Source: Effrenium voratum | Taxonomy: Eukaryota > Sar > Dinophyceae > Suessiales > Symbiodiniaceae | Direction: 5' to 3' | NCBI GenBank assembly: GCA_963377175.1 | Contig: CAUJNA010002124.1 | Location: 61,001 to 125,000 of the forward strand | Length of the DNA: 64,000 nt | Part shown: positions 26,701 through 36,500 of the stretch, in pieces | Numbering within the stretch: position 1 is the first letter of the stretch | How the letters are laid out: each line of letters starts with the position of its first letter | Position numbers and translations under genes: made by a program | The notes under the pieces: generated by a model | Told to the model about the DNA's origin: nothing | Seen by the model: the letters and a program-made list of their open reading frames with translations, nothing else | The model's database searches: none

Positions 26701-29700
26701 GAACATCCAGCAGGTTTTCCGGAAGGACGAGATGAACGGCATGGAAGATGAACAACTGGAAGCCACGCGGAACGATCCAACAAAGGCCATATTCGATTAC
26801 CAGGTCTCATCCGCAGAGCGCTTTAAGCACGTGAACAATGACATGTTCATGAATGGCTCACAGGACTCCGACTCGCACAGTCCCCTCATGGTTTACATCC
26901 GCAGCAAGTCTGCAACCAGGCAACGCAACTCTGAGAGATACCAGGAGTACCTCAAGAAGAAACAAGCCTGGGCCCCGCAGGAGTACAAGGACTACAACAA
27001 GCAGTGGGGACATCAGAAGCAGTGGAAGGACTATAGCACCTCGACCTGGAATGATTATGGAGACTATGGCAGTCAATCCGACAGCAGCCGTCGATGGTAT
27101 CGTCGATCCGACTGACCACGAAGATTCATACGTTCAGCGCCACGAACTCAATTCAGATGATTGATCCTCACCGCCTACAAGACTATACAGTGAGAGATCA
27201 ATAGTTTCACAATCGTCCCGCGTGTACATAGTGTTGTGCATCACCATTTGACACATCTAGGTATCTCAAAGAAGCAGTACATAGTGTTTTCCCATTTCGA
27301 AAGCCAAGACATCTCATCCGAGCAGAAAAGAGGATGAATCCGGCATTTTCAATACACATGGCTACGGCATACAGCATGGCTACGGCATACAGCAAGGCTA
27401 CGGCCAAAGGCCGTGAAGCCAATAGTATTTCATACTTAGTGCTGGAGATCAAAAGAAATTTTTGTCTGTTTTGTGTTTGGTTTATTGAACACTTGATCTC
27501 CTGCAACATTTGGCTCAAGGCCCCTTTTGTGTATCATAGCAACACTCATGATTGCGTGACAAAAGAACCTTTGCAGGCCGCTTACAGGATTCTCCACAAG
27601 ACAATCCACCAGGGACAATCCATCCTCCAATCATCCATCGTGGCATATTGGATTCTCTCCGGAATAGATCCAGGGACCAAATCAACGACCTCTACTACCA
27701 CAAAGGTACCAGTTCCCTTCTGGGATAGGTACCCCGGCAGTGGGCCTCACCCCCCCCCCCCCCCACTTTTTACATTTTTTGCCACAATTTGAATCATCGC
27801 TTTCTTGATCATCATGGGAGGGCTGCCGCCCCCCCAACCCCCCCGCTACTTTTTACATTTGTTTTGTTCACACTTTGAAACATCATTTTCTTGATCATCA
27901 TGGGGGGCTGCCGCCCCCAACCCCCCCGCTACTTTTTACATTTTTTGCCACAATTTGAATCATCATTTTCTTGATCATCATGGGGGGGCTGCCGCCCCCC
28001 CCAACTCCCCCCCGCTGCTTTTTACATTTTTTGCCACAATTTAAATCATCACTTTCTTGATCATCATGGGGGGGCTGCCGCCCTCCCAACCCCCCCCACT
28101 ACTTTTTACAGTTGTTTGCAATTTGAATCATCTTTTTCTTGATCATTATGGGGGGGCTGCCGCCCCCCCAGCCCCCCCCCCCCCCGCTACTTTTTACATT
28201 TTTTGCCACAATTTGAATCATCGTTTTCTTGATCATCATGGGGGGGGCTGCGCCCCCCCAACCCCCCCACTACTTGTTTGATTGTTTGCCCCGAATCAAG
28301 TCATCACTTTTTGGATCATCATGGGGCCAACTTGGACTTTTGGCAGAGATGAAAATGCAGCCCTAATTGAATCACCACTTTTTCGAACATCATGGGGGCT
28401 GCCGCCGCCCCCCAACCCCCCCGGCGACTTTTTAGGTGTTTTAAAATTGCACCCGTATTTGAATCCTCACTTTTACCATCATGAGAGGGACCCCCGGCTG
28501 CTTTTTAACATACATACATAAATTGCTGCCTACCTTGCTGGAGAGGAACTGATGATGCTGAGGATGTAGGAAGACCTCGATTTGCTGGTGATGCTCGGGA
28601 TGTTGGCTGGACATGCGGGGGATGTTGAAAACGATGGTGATGATGTTGACGGGGTAGTGTAGAATACGTAGAAAATGCTGTAAAATACGCCCGAATTGTG
28701 AAATTTGTATTTTGTATATTATGTTTAAATTATACAATTATGATTTTCCATCTAGAGTTGGAAATGTATTTTGTATACTAAGCCAGGACGGGAAATTGTA
28801 TAAGAAAATCCCAAAGTAAAAAGCCAAATTAAATCTCCCCTTTTGAAACACAATGCCCCCAACGGTTCCTTAGCATTGGGTGAGGAGTTGGGAGGAGGCC
28901 GTGAGTCTAGAAATAAGGACGGTTTGAATGTATGCCAAGTTAACCATATGACATCAATAGGTGATAGCTGCCCATCAGAACCCCCGCATCCAACAAATTC
29001 TTGCTTTGCGTGGTTCAAAGTGGGCAAGCTGGCTCGACTACGGGAGAAGTGTTTCTTTGCAAGCAGTAAGCAGTTGATGAGCTGTTGCTCGTGGAATGCA
29101 CTATCGGTTGCGACGAAGTCTATTCCTTCGGGTTTTGCCGCTTGAATCAATGCCGCACACACTGCGCTTCTCAGGCTACATCGATGACAGTCACCAGGTG
29201 GTCTCGCAGCGCCTGGACGAGCGCCTGCAGCACTGCAAGGCACGCCTGTGATCCGGTAGCATGCGACATGTTGCATGAATCCGAGAATGGTAGTCCAGAC
29301 ATGGAACAGAAGTGGGCACACAGTTACATGGTTTTGCAGCCAGCATCGCCTGGGTTGCTCCGATCTGCACCTGGCTTGCTTGTCCTGAATTCGCAAGGAC
29401 CTGGAGACTACGCTTGGCAGGGCCCTCGGATTAGGCATCAGGTCTGGACTCTGAGATTTGGACCACAGAGCTGTTGCTCGCTTTGGCTTCCCAGGCGATC
29501 ATCGGCTATTGGCGTTGAGTTGTCCCACTTTGGTCCGGGTCCAGCTTGTAAGGCCGGCACAGCGACATCCATCAGCAGATGCACTCCAAGATGGACACTC
29601 ATCGCGAGGAGCTGGAGAACAGGACAGTGGCAGGGCAGTTTCGCTCAAATGCTACATCTAGGATTTTGCAGACAGAATAACATGCCAACGCATGATACGA

Positions 29701-32479
29701 AGGCTCCATCGCATGCACAGCTTCTTTGAAAATTCAACAGCTTCCGTGGCTTGTCCCGAGCTTTGGTCGGCGGTCGGCTGTCGTGAGGGCGGGCCCCGCA
29801 GGACGTCGCAGCTGGAGGCCCATCTACAGAAGCAGGACGAAGACCTCCACAAGGAGGTGAACGACCGCATCGACGGTGCCATGGCGCAATGTTGCGCTTT
29901 CTTCCCCCGTCAGATGTTTGCGCTGCTGATAGAGGGGCTTTTGGTTTGGGTTGCGAGTGCTTCAGGTGTGGAGCGGCACCACTCCAACATCTCCAAGGCA
30001 GGTTATGCGGGCGTTGGCGAAGAACTTGGTTAGGCTTGAACTGATCCACTCTTTGCCACGAACCGCCAAACAGCAACCGGACACCTTTGGATTTCTCTAC
30101 TCCAGCAAACAACAGATCATCAAACTCCAGACGTCTTTAGCTCAAGTTGAGCTTCAGAAGATCCCCAGGAGACCTCCAAGCGCCTCAATGCCCTGGATCT
30201 TCGCATCGCTGGGCTCCAAGGCCAGGGACCTCAAGAGGTGAATCTACGGATGGGGCCCTGCCACGCAGGTGCCAGCGGCGAGTCAAAGAGAGACATCGGC
30301 AAGCTGCGCGACGAGGCCAACCGGGCACTCACCTTCGAACGCTTCGCCTCCTGCTCAAGGAAATATTGTTTGTTCAGCCCATCTGTAGTTTCCCACTGCT
30401 GTTCTCTCCCTCTCCCAGTCCCTCTCGCTCTCGCTCTCCTCTCTCTGCATGGGCGTGCAGAAGCTTGAAAAGGCTGCCGTCGCAGGTGAACAACCTCACC
30501 GTGAAGTCTGCTGCTCATGACGTGGACATCGGCAAGAACAGCGATGACCTGCGCAAGCTCGAGCGGCAGCGGGTGGAGGAATGGGGGCCTTTCAGTTGTT
30601 CAAAATGTTGTATGCATTTCCAACCGCGGCCCACAACCACATCCACTTTAGTTGCGACGGAGGGGCCCCAAAAAGCGATTGGTGATCAGAGATCGGTTGT
30701 CATTCTTTTGCCTCGCTGTTGCAGGTGGCCGGTTGTTCTTTTTCCGCCAAATACTTTCAAACATACCTAACATTGTACGTTCGAGTTTTATGTAGGGCCA
30801 ACCCACATAGTTAGACACGCTTCCGAGCTTGGACATTGCTGGTTGGCTTGCAAGCTGGAGTGGTCACCTATGAATTAGCCATGAATTGCCAAGTTGGTGC
30901 GAGTACCGCGCTGCAAATCACTTGCGTGGTTTCGCTACGACCAGTTGCGTGCTTGGAGGACAACCAGCGTCACAAGCAAGACGTGGACGGCATCTACGAG
31001 GCTCTGGGATGAGTTGACGCTCTATCGATGGTTAGGCCCCTGTTCAGATGCAAGGGACACCCTGGAAGGTGGTGAGATGCAATGATCGCATCATGTTTCC
31101 CTTTTCTGTGGCTGTGATGATTCAGAAGAACAGGCAGAGGGAAGGTCTGCCCTGAGGAGCTGGACCAGAAGGTCTACGAGAAGAACTTCCAGAGTTTGGA
31201 GGAGCGCCCAATGCATCGCATGTCGCATGTCGCATCCTCGACCTCTGGAAAGAGATGGTATCTCAGAGCATTGAAGCACTCCCAGCACTCCAGAACAGGT
31301 CATGCCAAAGATTGATGGCTTGGCTTGCCCTTTCTCAGGCACTCCGCAGAAGCCCATCAGAGTTTCGAAGTCCACATGCCAAACGACTTGTTTTGTCTTA
31401 CTTCACGCAGGATCTGATGTCTTGTGGACCAATGGAGCGCACATGATGCCCCAGCTTTTGAGTTGCTCCAACCGCGGTGTCAATCAATTGCTTTTCAAGA
31501 TGTGCTTTTCCACAGGCCCAATTTATTTTTGATTCTGCAATGCCACGGCTACCTGGGAAGATGAGCATAAAGTCTGGAACGAAACTTCTGCACACATGTT
31601 CAATCGTTGGAAAGTGGGACTGGAGAACCTAGACCCTTAACATAGCAAGGTCAACAAATCAGGGGTTCATTCCTGGCTTGGACAAGCACAGCAACTTGCA
31701 ACACAGTTCGTTTCCCGGTCACAAGCCATGAACCAAAAAACATTGACCGCAGATTCCAAACCGCAGGACAGAGCGCCTGTACCAGGTGCAAAGCGTAAGC
31801 ATGATGCAAGACACAGCCGGGGAGGATCAGCAAATTGGGCCCAAGCATGTTGGTCGGATTTTTTTTGTGGTGCTAGGACAACGTCACGAAGCTCACCCGT
31901 GGCACAGTGAAGCTTTGCCAGGCGGGGAGCACATTGAGGGCCTGGGGACACAAACCTCGCCCTGCGCTTCAGGCCTTTCGATAGCTAGAGAGAATGTCGT
32001 TTCTCCGTGCCAGGTGGTGGGTGTCTTCCCCGGAGCGCGCATGAACGATGGCACCGAGGAGCCCGGGGCGCTCCTATTCAGATGGGAAACCTCTCCATTT
32101 GGCCAAGGGCAAAGCGAGAGCGAGTCTGGTGCTTCGGCACTCTTTGCAGGAAGAGTTGGATGTGGACGTGGAGTTGCTGAACTGGGAGGACTGTGCTCAG
32201 AACCTGGTGAGCCGCGCTGCTTGGCAGACCAATGATGCCCGCATGAGACCAAAGTTCCTTGTGGGTGGGGGCGGTGGGGTTCATTCGGTTGAAGGATTCG
32301 ACACATCAACTTTGCCACCTCAAGAATTTTGTTGGTCCTCAGATTGATGAGCCCTCCCTTGCATATCCGCGCCCCTTCAGGTGGACAAGACTTGGCGCCA
32401 AGTGTCTTCGCAGAAGTATCGAAGCATCCTGGACTTGCTCGGGAAGAAGGCGGCATTGGGCGGCTCTGACTCCGCCTAG
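9086..32479 (+). CDS. Long coiled-coil protein, about 28 exons, interrupted by a retrotransposon-bearing intron
   Basis: Putative start exon 9086-9139 ([18 protein letters not shown]). Then 9663-9821, 10023-10243, 10330-10428, 10889-10984, 11365-11490, 12041-12133, 12325-12411, 12621-12714, 12789-12895, 13078-13185, 13281-13378 and 13686-13728. After an intron of about 15.4 kb: 29175-29229, 29573-29622, 29802-29883, 29965-29997, 30169-30237, about 30271-30345, 30486-30568, 30959-31000, 31134-31204, about 31559-31603, 32150-32206 and 32381-32479 (TAG). From 10023 to 13728 the exons join in phase; the junctions at 9821/10023, 13728/29175 and a few later ones do not, so small exons are missing. 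The protein is polar, rich in Glu/Lys/Gln/Leu heptads ([28 protein letters not shown]) and has no recognised domain. Donors are a mix of GT, GC and GA. A structural (cytoskeletal or axonemal) role is only a guess. Confidence 0.65.
11568..11766. repeat. (AC)n / (ACATAT)n microsatellite in an intron
   Basis: An AC run followed by irregular ACATAT and TATACA units ends in a short (TA)n. It lies in the coiled-coil gene's intron between the exons ending at 11490 and starting at 12041. Confidence 0.9.
14225..14515. repeat. Degenerate tandem repeat, unit about 80-90 bp
   Basis: Four imperfect units share the core TTTTTGCATCCTCTGC followed by CAGTTCCTCT- or CAGTTT-like sequence and GGCTTTTTGGC-type spacers (cores near 14268, 14339, 14423 and 14466). 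The spurious Phe/Leu/Cys-rich frames here come from the T-rich unit. Located in the long intron of the coiled-coil gene. Confidence 0.7.
14530..14828. repeat. G/C-hairpin minisatellite, left half
   Basis: About four copies of a roughly 65-90 bp unit: GAATCATCACTTTCTTGATC, then ATCATGGGGGGCTGCCGCC, a C run, CGCTACTTTTTACATTTTTT and GCCACAATTT. The G run and C run of each unit are complementary and could fold into a GC hairpin. The array is cut at 14828 by the left LTR of the copia element and resumes at 27750. Confidence 0.9.
14829..15106 (+). repeat. 5' LTR of the copia element
   Basis: 278 bp from TGTGTTTGG to GGGCCTCA. It is identical to 27472-27749 except at five positions. It contains CATTTGGCTCAAG at 14864-14876, which matches the 3' part of the dinoflagellate spliced leader with one T missing. 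Confidence 0.93.
15112..15131 (+). other. Primer binding site (initiator Met-tRNA type)
   Basis: Six nt after the LTR the sequence reads TGGTAGCGGAGCAGGTTTTC. Copia elements normally prime from initiator Met-tRNA with TGGTATCAGAGC or a close variant. TGGTAGCGGAGC agrees at all but two positions, so minus-strand priming by tRNA-iMet is inferred. Confidence 0.75.
15151..16290 (+). pseudogene. gag: gag, broken
   Basis: The N-terminal part (15151-15525) carries [17 protein letters not shown] and [20 protein letters not shown], the capsid-region pattern of dinoflagellate copia elements. An in-frame TGA at 15526-15528 interrupts it and the reading resumes in the same frame ([30 protein letters not shown]). 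A frameshift near 15690 moves the reading to another frame ([20 protein letters not shown]). The last part (15862-16290) is acidic and then strongly Lys/Arg-rich ([15 protein letters not shown]). There is no CCHC zinc knuckle; basic Lys/Gly repeats probably take over RNA binding. Not functional as read. Confidence 0.8.
16223..17320 (+). pseudogene. pol: Lys/Gly-rich linker and aspartic protease of pol
   Basis: The N-terminal part is Lys/Gly-rich ([15 protein letters not shown]) with Trp/Asp-rich segments ([17 protein letters not shown]). The protease core is [16 protein letters not shown] (Asp codon near 16792) followed by [17 protein letters not shown], the flap/ILL region of copia proteases. 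The catalytic triplet reads Asp-Asn-Gly; retroviral-type proteases use Asp-Ser/Thr-Gly, and AAT is one transition from AGT. This copy's protease is therefore probably impaired. The reading then shifts frame around 17170-17210 into the integrase part. Confidence 0.8.
17590..19040 (+). pseudogene. pol: Integrase (INT) region of pol
   Basis: The N-terminal HHCC zinc-binding module is [15 protein letters not shown]...CEVCQAAK (near 17793-17920). The catalytic core keeps its acidic triad: Asp in TFIDHCQVP, Asp in VVADQAF about 70 residues later, and Glu in NRAEAAV about 32 residues beyond that. A one-base loss near 18278, inside the codons just after AEAAV, moves the reading to the frame of 18306-19166. 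That frame continues with [14 protein letters not shown] and then an SH3-like C-terminal segment ([27 protein letters not shown]). Integrase inserts the cDNA into the host genome. Confidence 0.88.
19048..19735 (+). pseudogene. C5-cytosine-methyltransferase-like domain inside pol
   Basis: Between integrase and reverse transcriptase lies a Rossmann-type methyltransferase pattern: [14 protein letters not shown] (SAM-binding motif I), FDVMTS after the next strand, [17 protein letters not shown] (place of motif IV, with a Cys where C5 enzymes have Pro-Cys), and [13 protein letters not shown] (ENP/ENV-like motif VI). It continues with [14 protein letters not shown] and [10 protein letters not shown]. 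Two one-base frameshifts (near 19146 and 19444) break it. C5 methyltransferases captured by dinoflagellate retrotransposons are known from the literature; whether this is that family needs a profile search. The motif IV residue before Cys is Val rather than Pro, so activity is uncertain even before the frameshifts. Confidence 0.6.
19736..20918 (+). other. Pro-rich and acidic linker of the polyprotein, broken
   Basis: Low-complexity coding remnants connect the methyltransferase-like domain to reverse transcriptase: a hydrophilic segment (to about 20069), a Pro/Asp/His-rich segment (20215-20520: [17 protein letters not shown]), and an acidic and Lys-rich segment (20566-20871: [17 protein letters not shown]). 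Frame changes near 20060, 20520 and 20870 separate them. No domain recognised. Confidence 0.5.
20919..22450 (+). pseudogene. pol: Reverse transcriptase (RVT_2 type) of pol
   Basis: The first block is [30 protein letters not shown] and [10 protein letters not shown], the copia RT fingers. A frameshift near 21570 moves the reading to the frame of 21629-22564, which holds [31 protein letters not shown] and the active-site box [10 protein letters not shown] (YVDD equivalent; both catalytic Asp present). Downstream is [19 protein letters not shown], the connection region. The order integrase then RT confirms Ty1/copia. As read the frame break inactivates it. Confidence 0.92.
22450..23076 (+). pseudogene. 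pol: RNase H of pol
   Basis: [19 protein letters not shown] supplies the first catalytic Asp (DASY). A frameshift near 22550 moves the reading to 22561-23076, with [15 protein letters not shown] (catalytic Glu), [14 protein letters not shown] (second Asp) and [14 protein letters not shown] (third Asp, the conserved copia C-terminal 'LADxLTK'). The pol frame ends with TGA at 23074-23076. RNase H removes the RNA strand during cDNA synthesis. Confidence 0.9.
23172..27115 (+). pseudogene. Accessory ORF of the copia element, about 1,300 codons, unknown function
   Basis: Coding-like sequence fills the space between RNase H and the 3' LTR. Parts in order: 23172-23585 (acidic, [13 protein letters not shown]); the frame of 23371-24906 ([35 protein letters not shown]); 24756-25316 ([28 protein letters not shown]); an in-frame TAA at 25317, with continuation in the same frame to 25649 ([18 protein letters not shown]); 25636-25842; and 25817-27115 ([49 protein letters not shown]), ending in a Tyr/Gln/Lys-rich tail. 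I recognise no family. It lacks membrane segments, so it is not env-like. GDANKSAN faintly recalls the GDxN box of endonuclease/exonuclease/phosphatase folds; this is weak. Confidence 0.65.
27116..27471 (+). other. 3' untranslated part of the copia element with short repeats
   Basis: Non-coding. An 18-nt unit, GGCTACGGCATACAGCAT-like, occurs about two and a half times at 27359-27408. A purine-rich stretch GGAGATCAAAAGAAA (27443-27457) lies 14 nt before the 3' LTR and may be the polypurine tract, though it is short and not adjacent. Confidence 0.5.
27472..27749 (+). repeat. 3' LTR of the copia element
   Basis: 278 bp, TG...CA, equal in length to the 5' LTR with five substitutions (about 1.8%). 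The spliced-leader-like CATTTGGCTCAAG is at 27507-27519. It is followed directly by a poly-C run that belongs to the flanking minisatellite. Confidence 0.93.
27750..28500. repeat. G/C-hairpin minisatellite, right half
   Basis: About eight or nine copies of the same unit seen at 14530-14828. Each has GAATCATC, TTTCTTGATCATCATGGGGG, GGCTGCCGCC, a C run, CTACTTTTTACATTTTTTGC and CACAATTT; the last copies are degenerate. Together with the left half this is a single array of roughly 12 units opened by the copia insertion. Confidence 0.9.
28501..29174. other. Intron of the coiled-coil gene, no feature
   Basis: The remainder of the long intron between the minisatellite and the exon at 29175. The first part is GATG/ATGTTG-rich and then A/T-rich. 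The minus-strand open frame 28752-29438 overlaps a well-supported plus-strand exon and is treated as a shadow. Confidence 0.5.
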
Positions 32480-33510
32480 GGCCGCCTTCAGTCCATACTC
32501 GGTGCATGCAAGATTGGAGCCTGCAGCTCTGCTTCACATGGCTGAGAGGTCAAGCTTCCTTTGGATGTTTGGGATTGGGCTTTAGATGCTAACAGCTGGA
32601 GCTACGTGCTGCCTGTTGCAAATCAGCCACACTTGAAGCCTGGGCAGAGGAAGGTTTCAGGACAGTCTCAACCAACATTTGCCGTGGCCGCCCTTTCAAT
32701 TCTTCTGATGGTTGTGGGCAGACCATGTTGTACAAAGTTTGATTGTGACCCAAATGGGACGTCTTCATCATACAAACAGTTCATCAGGCTTTGCAAGTGT
32801 TACTTCTGGCTAAAGAGGCCAAACGGAATGACTTCAGCCAAGTGGCCCCCGCTTCTTTCCAGCCCAGATCCACGGTTGCGAACCGCAGGCTGACCACTCT
32901 GTCCTGCGTCTGTTGCAGATCTCCCAGCAGCATATCGAAAGCCAGCTGGCCCCGCGGCATAGCTTCAGGCTGCACTTCGGTTTGCGCAACAGTTCTTTGC
33001 TTGGCCGGCTTGTCGGCTAGTGGATCAAGCTTTGTTTGGAAGTGGTATTGGCAGATCCCATGCTTGATGTCCGGTAGGGTACAGTGGTCCATGCATTGAT
33101 TTTGAATGTCGTGGGGGAAGGGAGGCGGATCGGTTTCAAGCCGGTCTTAGCTTTGACAGCAGCATGGCATTCACAAGCCTGACTTAGCAAGAGTTCCTTG
33201 AGAGCATCAGCCTCCATGCCAGATGGTCTTATACCCTGGAAGCAACACATGCGCCATGCGGCAAGTCCTTGGATCGAATAAATGCGAGTAGCTTCTTTGG
33301 AAGCACGAGCTGTGCGAGTTTGGGAACTGGGATCCGAGGACCGCGTCCGCCACGAGCGAGAGCTGTGGAAGGCTCCGTGTGGCAATGAGTCCCCCCAAAT
33401 GCTGGAGATTTAGACAGATGCTTTTGCGCCGGGTTCGAGGGGTACGTTGCGGTCTCAATGGCTTCTTCAAGAACGCACCCTGATCTTGACGCGGGTATGT
33501 TGCATCGAAG
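32480..33510. other. No firm gene; one possible exon
   Basis: After the TAG at 32477-32479 there is little protein-like sequence. A possible exon after the AG at 32919-32920 reads ISQQHIESQLAPRHSF, similar in style to the coiled-coil gene. It could mean that the gene continues past 32479 by alternative splicing. Minus-strand frames at 33017-33534 show no domain. Confidence 0.4.
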
Positions 33511-36500
33511 ATGGCAAATGGATGCAAATGGCATGCCAGGAAGTGGTGGACAAGCGCGCGCAGCAGCCCCTGCAGTTGGCGCTTACGCTGAAGGAACCCG
33601 CCGGTTCCTAGCGCCCGTCGGGGATACGCAGGGATTGGGCCCTGTCGCCACTCATCCCAAAACTTGGACCCCCCATGCTTTTCCAGGTGGAAGCCATCTT
33701 CATGAAGTTAGTTCCGCTCCTTGTCTCGTCGAAGAAATCTGCCCAGGACCCACACACCGGGCAGCCGCTCTCCGGCCCACCAGGCAGCGACTTGCGAGCA
33801 GATCAAATTTGCGCATCAAACGATCTCATCGACGTCCGTCAGGCTACGGGCTGCCGGGCTTGGATGGCAATCCCATGGGAGGGCCACTTGGGCAAAATTG
33901 AGATCGGCTCCGACCTTGCAGGGGCAACGGCAGGCACAGGATTGTGGCGGCACGCCAACTCATTCGCCATGCTACGATTGCCATACTTCTGCGGTACCAC
34001 CCTGATACCCCAGGACTCTTGCGTGGCTTCTCAAGCACTGCATATTGACGGATGCTTTCGGAGCTGAAAGGAAGGGAAAGAAAGCAAGTCTTAGGCCTTT
34101 GTCGGCACGCCTGCCGGGCATGACGGCCGACCCCATGATGCAGCTGGGGCCAGCAGGAGCGAGTGGAAAGGTTGCGCTACCGGGGCAATTGATCCCTGAT
34201 TAATACATTCCCCAATTAGTATTCCAGCGTCCCACTATCAAAAAGGGACCCCCCCTGAGTAAGAAACTGGGGGGGGGTTCTTAGATCAGGGGGTCAACAT
34301 GAAGGCCAAGACCTGAGAAGGGGCGAACCGCCAGGACAAGGCATGGGCCCGGACCAGCCAAAAGCCTCGCCCTTGGCGAAGCGCATCGCACGGCCGCAGG
34401 GGCCCCCTGCTCCCAAGGCCGGCGCGCCCGCGCAGACCCGGGCGAGTGGTGAAGGTATGTAATAGGGTCTTTGACAAAACCGGTCTGCCTCTTGCCTTTT
34501 TCTGTGTTCAGGCTTTTTGGCAGTCTGTCCGGGCCCTTGTTTTGACATGTCCAGGTCCAAATTCGCTACATCAAGCAGCTGTTGGTGCTGATGGGAGTTC
34601 CAACATTGTTTCTCTGGAACGCATGTTGCATGTCGTGCACGTCATGCCATTGCTTTCTAGCAATGTGGATGGGGAGAGTCAGTTCGAATCAATTTGACTG
34701 ACTGCCTAGAAGTTGGATCTCAATGGAAAGCATGGAAAGAAAGGATCCATGAATGATTGGGTCAAGCACTGTCCGAAAGATGCAGTGGTTCCCCCAGAAG
34801 AGTCTCATGCCAATTGTTGAGTCTGCCTTGGCCCAGTTTACACCAGGTCTCCTTTCGAAGGAAAGGCAGAGTGTGGAACAGCCGCCGCAGCTAGGAAGCT
34901 GACTTTAGACAGCATCAACACTTTGTAAACACTTCCCCTACCACCTCCACTAGGGTAAACCTAGATTTAGACCGCATCAGAAAACACCACCGCCTCCGCT
35001 AGGGTAAACCTGCTTGAAATCTTATAGGGCATTGACCAGCAGCGGACTGGCAGACTCAAGATAAAGTCAAGGGGTTTTGCTGGATGTGCTCCGTGTGAGC
35101 CGCGGTGCATCGCAGGCCTGAGTGACGGAACGGGACCTGAGCAATTCGTGCATTTGCGCACATGTTGAGCACTCGCGTGCCCTCAGAAGGAGCCAGATGC
35201 GGCTTGCTCCGTCCTGCCGCGTCGTTGATGAGATTTTGGTCGTTTGCTTTGCCGAATTGATCAAACTGATGTTGCTATACTTGCGTATCACCATTTGCGT
35301 GCTTGCAACAAGGCAAGCCTTAACTGTTCTGCAGCAGGTGCAGATTGATTGACTTGGACAAAGACCATGCCAGACCAGCATATTGATGCATGATGAAGCA
35401 AGGCTATGGACAACCAGGCTAAGTCCAGAGATTTTGTTGCAGCCAGATGGGCATGTATTTATTGACGACAGGGGAAGGTCTTTGTCAAGAGTTGGTATGG
35501 CACCTGACACAGGCATTCTGACAGCTGAATACCGTCTGACAGTTTGCTACCATCGCCCCATGCGCAAAACATGTGCTTGCCTGAGGGACACTCAGAATAA
35601 GTAAGACCATCACAGTTTTGAGTTCCCTGTAGCAATGACAGATCAGCATTTGATTCCTCGACCCAGAAGTACAGCATTCTCGCATGCCAAATTGTCACCG
35701 TTCAGTTTATTTCCGACGCTCGAGTTTGTCAACCACCTTTGTTCAAGTGACAGAAGCCAACCTTTGACTGAACTCCAGGCTTCTCGGGCTCTGAAGGGAG
35801 GCAACTGGAGCCACGACCCTGGTTGTATCGCAGTCACCCAGTAACATTCTCCAAATGATTATTATTGTTGGGCAAGGGTGTCAACCCCTTTCAGTTGCAG
35901 CATGCACCATTCGGTGGGCTCAAGTCGCAAACGTTGCATGTGTCAGCGGTGGCCAGGCTGGATGATCGCAGGCGGTTCTTTTGGTGCCTTGGCTGAATCG
36001 AGATCAATGGGACTCGTTCACTGGACACTGAGAAGGGAGGAACACACGCTCAGCACAATCCTGCTTTCAAGATGCAATCCTTTGATGAGAAGTCCTGTTT
36101 TTGGCATTTCTAAAGAGCAGAGTGTGCAAATGCCACTGGACGGTAAGCAACATAAGAAGAGGGCGCTGGACTCAACATCGGCTTTGTTGACCGCAGACGG
36201 CTGAACCACTGAACATTTTTCGTGTATGTGAAAGCGCAGCCCGAAACCCGCAGGTGCCTTTGCTCAATGAAAACAGGATTTCAAGCTGTGCGCTTTTCCT
36301 GAGTTTGGTAGCGGAGCCCCTGGTTAGCTCTCGAACAGCCCAACGAAACGCTCTCACTTGCGTCAGTCCCTCGGCAAGATCCTCTGCATCCTGGGCTTTG
36401 GCCTCTGGCAGCCGCCTGGTCTACAGCCACGAGCCCGCCTGGCTCAGGGATTCTATCCTCATAATACAGGCGGGACGTGCTGCTCGAATGGTTGCCTGGC

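Larger units (their letters stand above)
14829..27749 (+). mobile_element. Ty1/copia LTR retrotransposon, 12.9 kb, frameshifted
   Basis: Order: LTR, primer binding site, gag, protease, integrase, methyltransferase-like domain, reverse transcriptase, RNase H, a second large ORF, LTR. Integrase preceding reverse transcriptase defines Ty1/copia (Pseudoviridae type). Both LTRs begin TG and end CA and are 278 bp long with five substitutions and no indels between them. The element sits inside a poly-C segment of the flanking minisatellite, so the target duplication (probably CCCCC) cannot be delimited. It is more than twice the usual copia length of about 5 kb. About ten to fifteen frameshifts and at least two in-frame stops break the coding region, so this copy should be non-autonomous unless some breaks are assembly errors. 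Confidence 0.93.

Noticed and set aside
25817..27115. Endonuclease/exonuclease/phosphatase domain in the accessory ORF
   Set aside because: Only a GDAN box is suggestive; the expected N-terminal Asn/Glu and C-terminal SDH motifs were not found, so no function is assigned.
23172..27115. Env-like gene of the copia element
   Set aside because: No signal peptide, fusion peptide or transmembrane span is visible in any of its parts.
14530..28500. CRISPR-like array of repeats and spacers
   Set aside because: Units are contiguous, 65-90 bp, without unique spacers, in a eukaryotic intron and split by an LTR element; this is a minisatellite.
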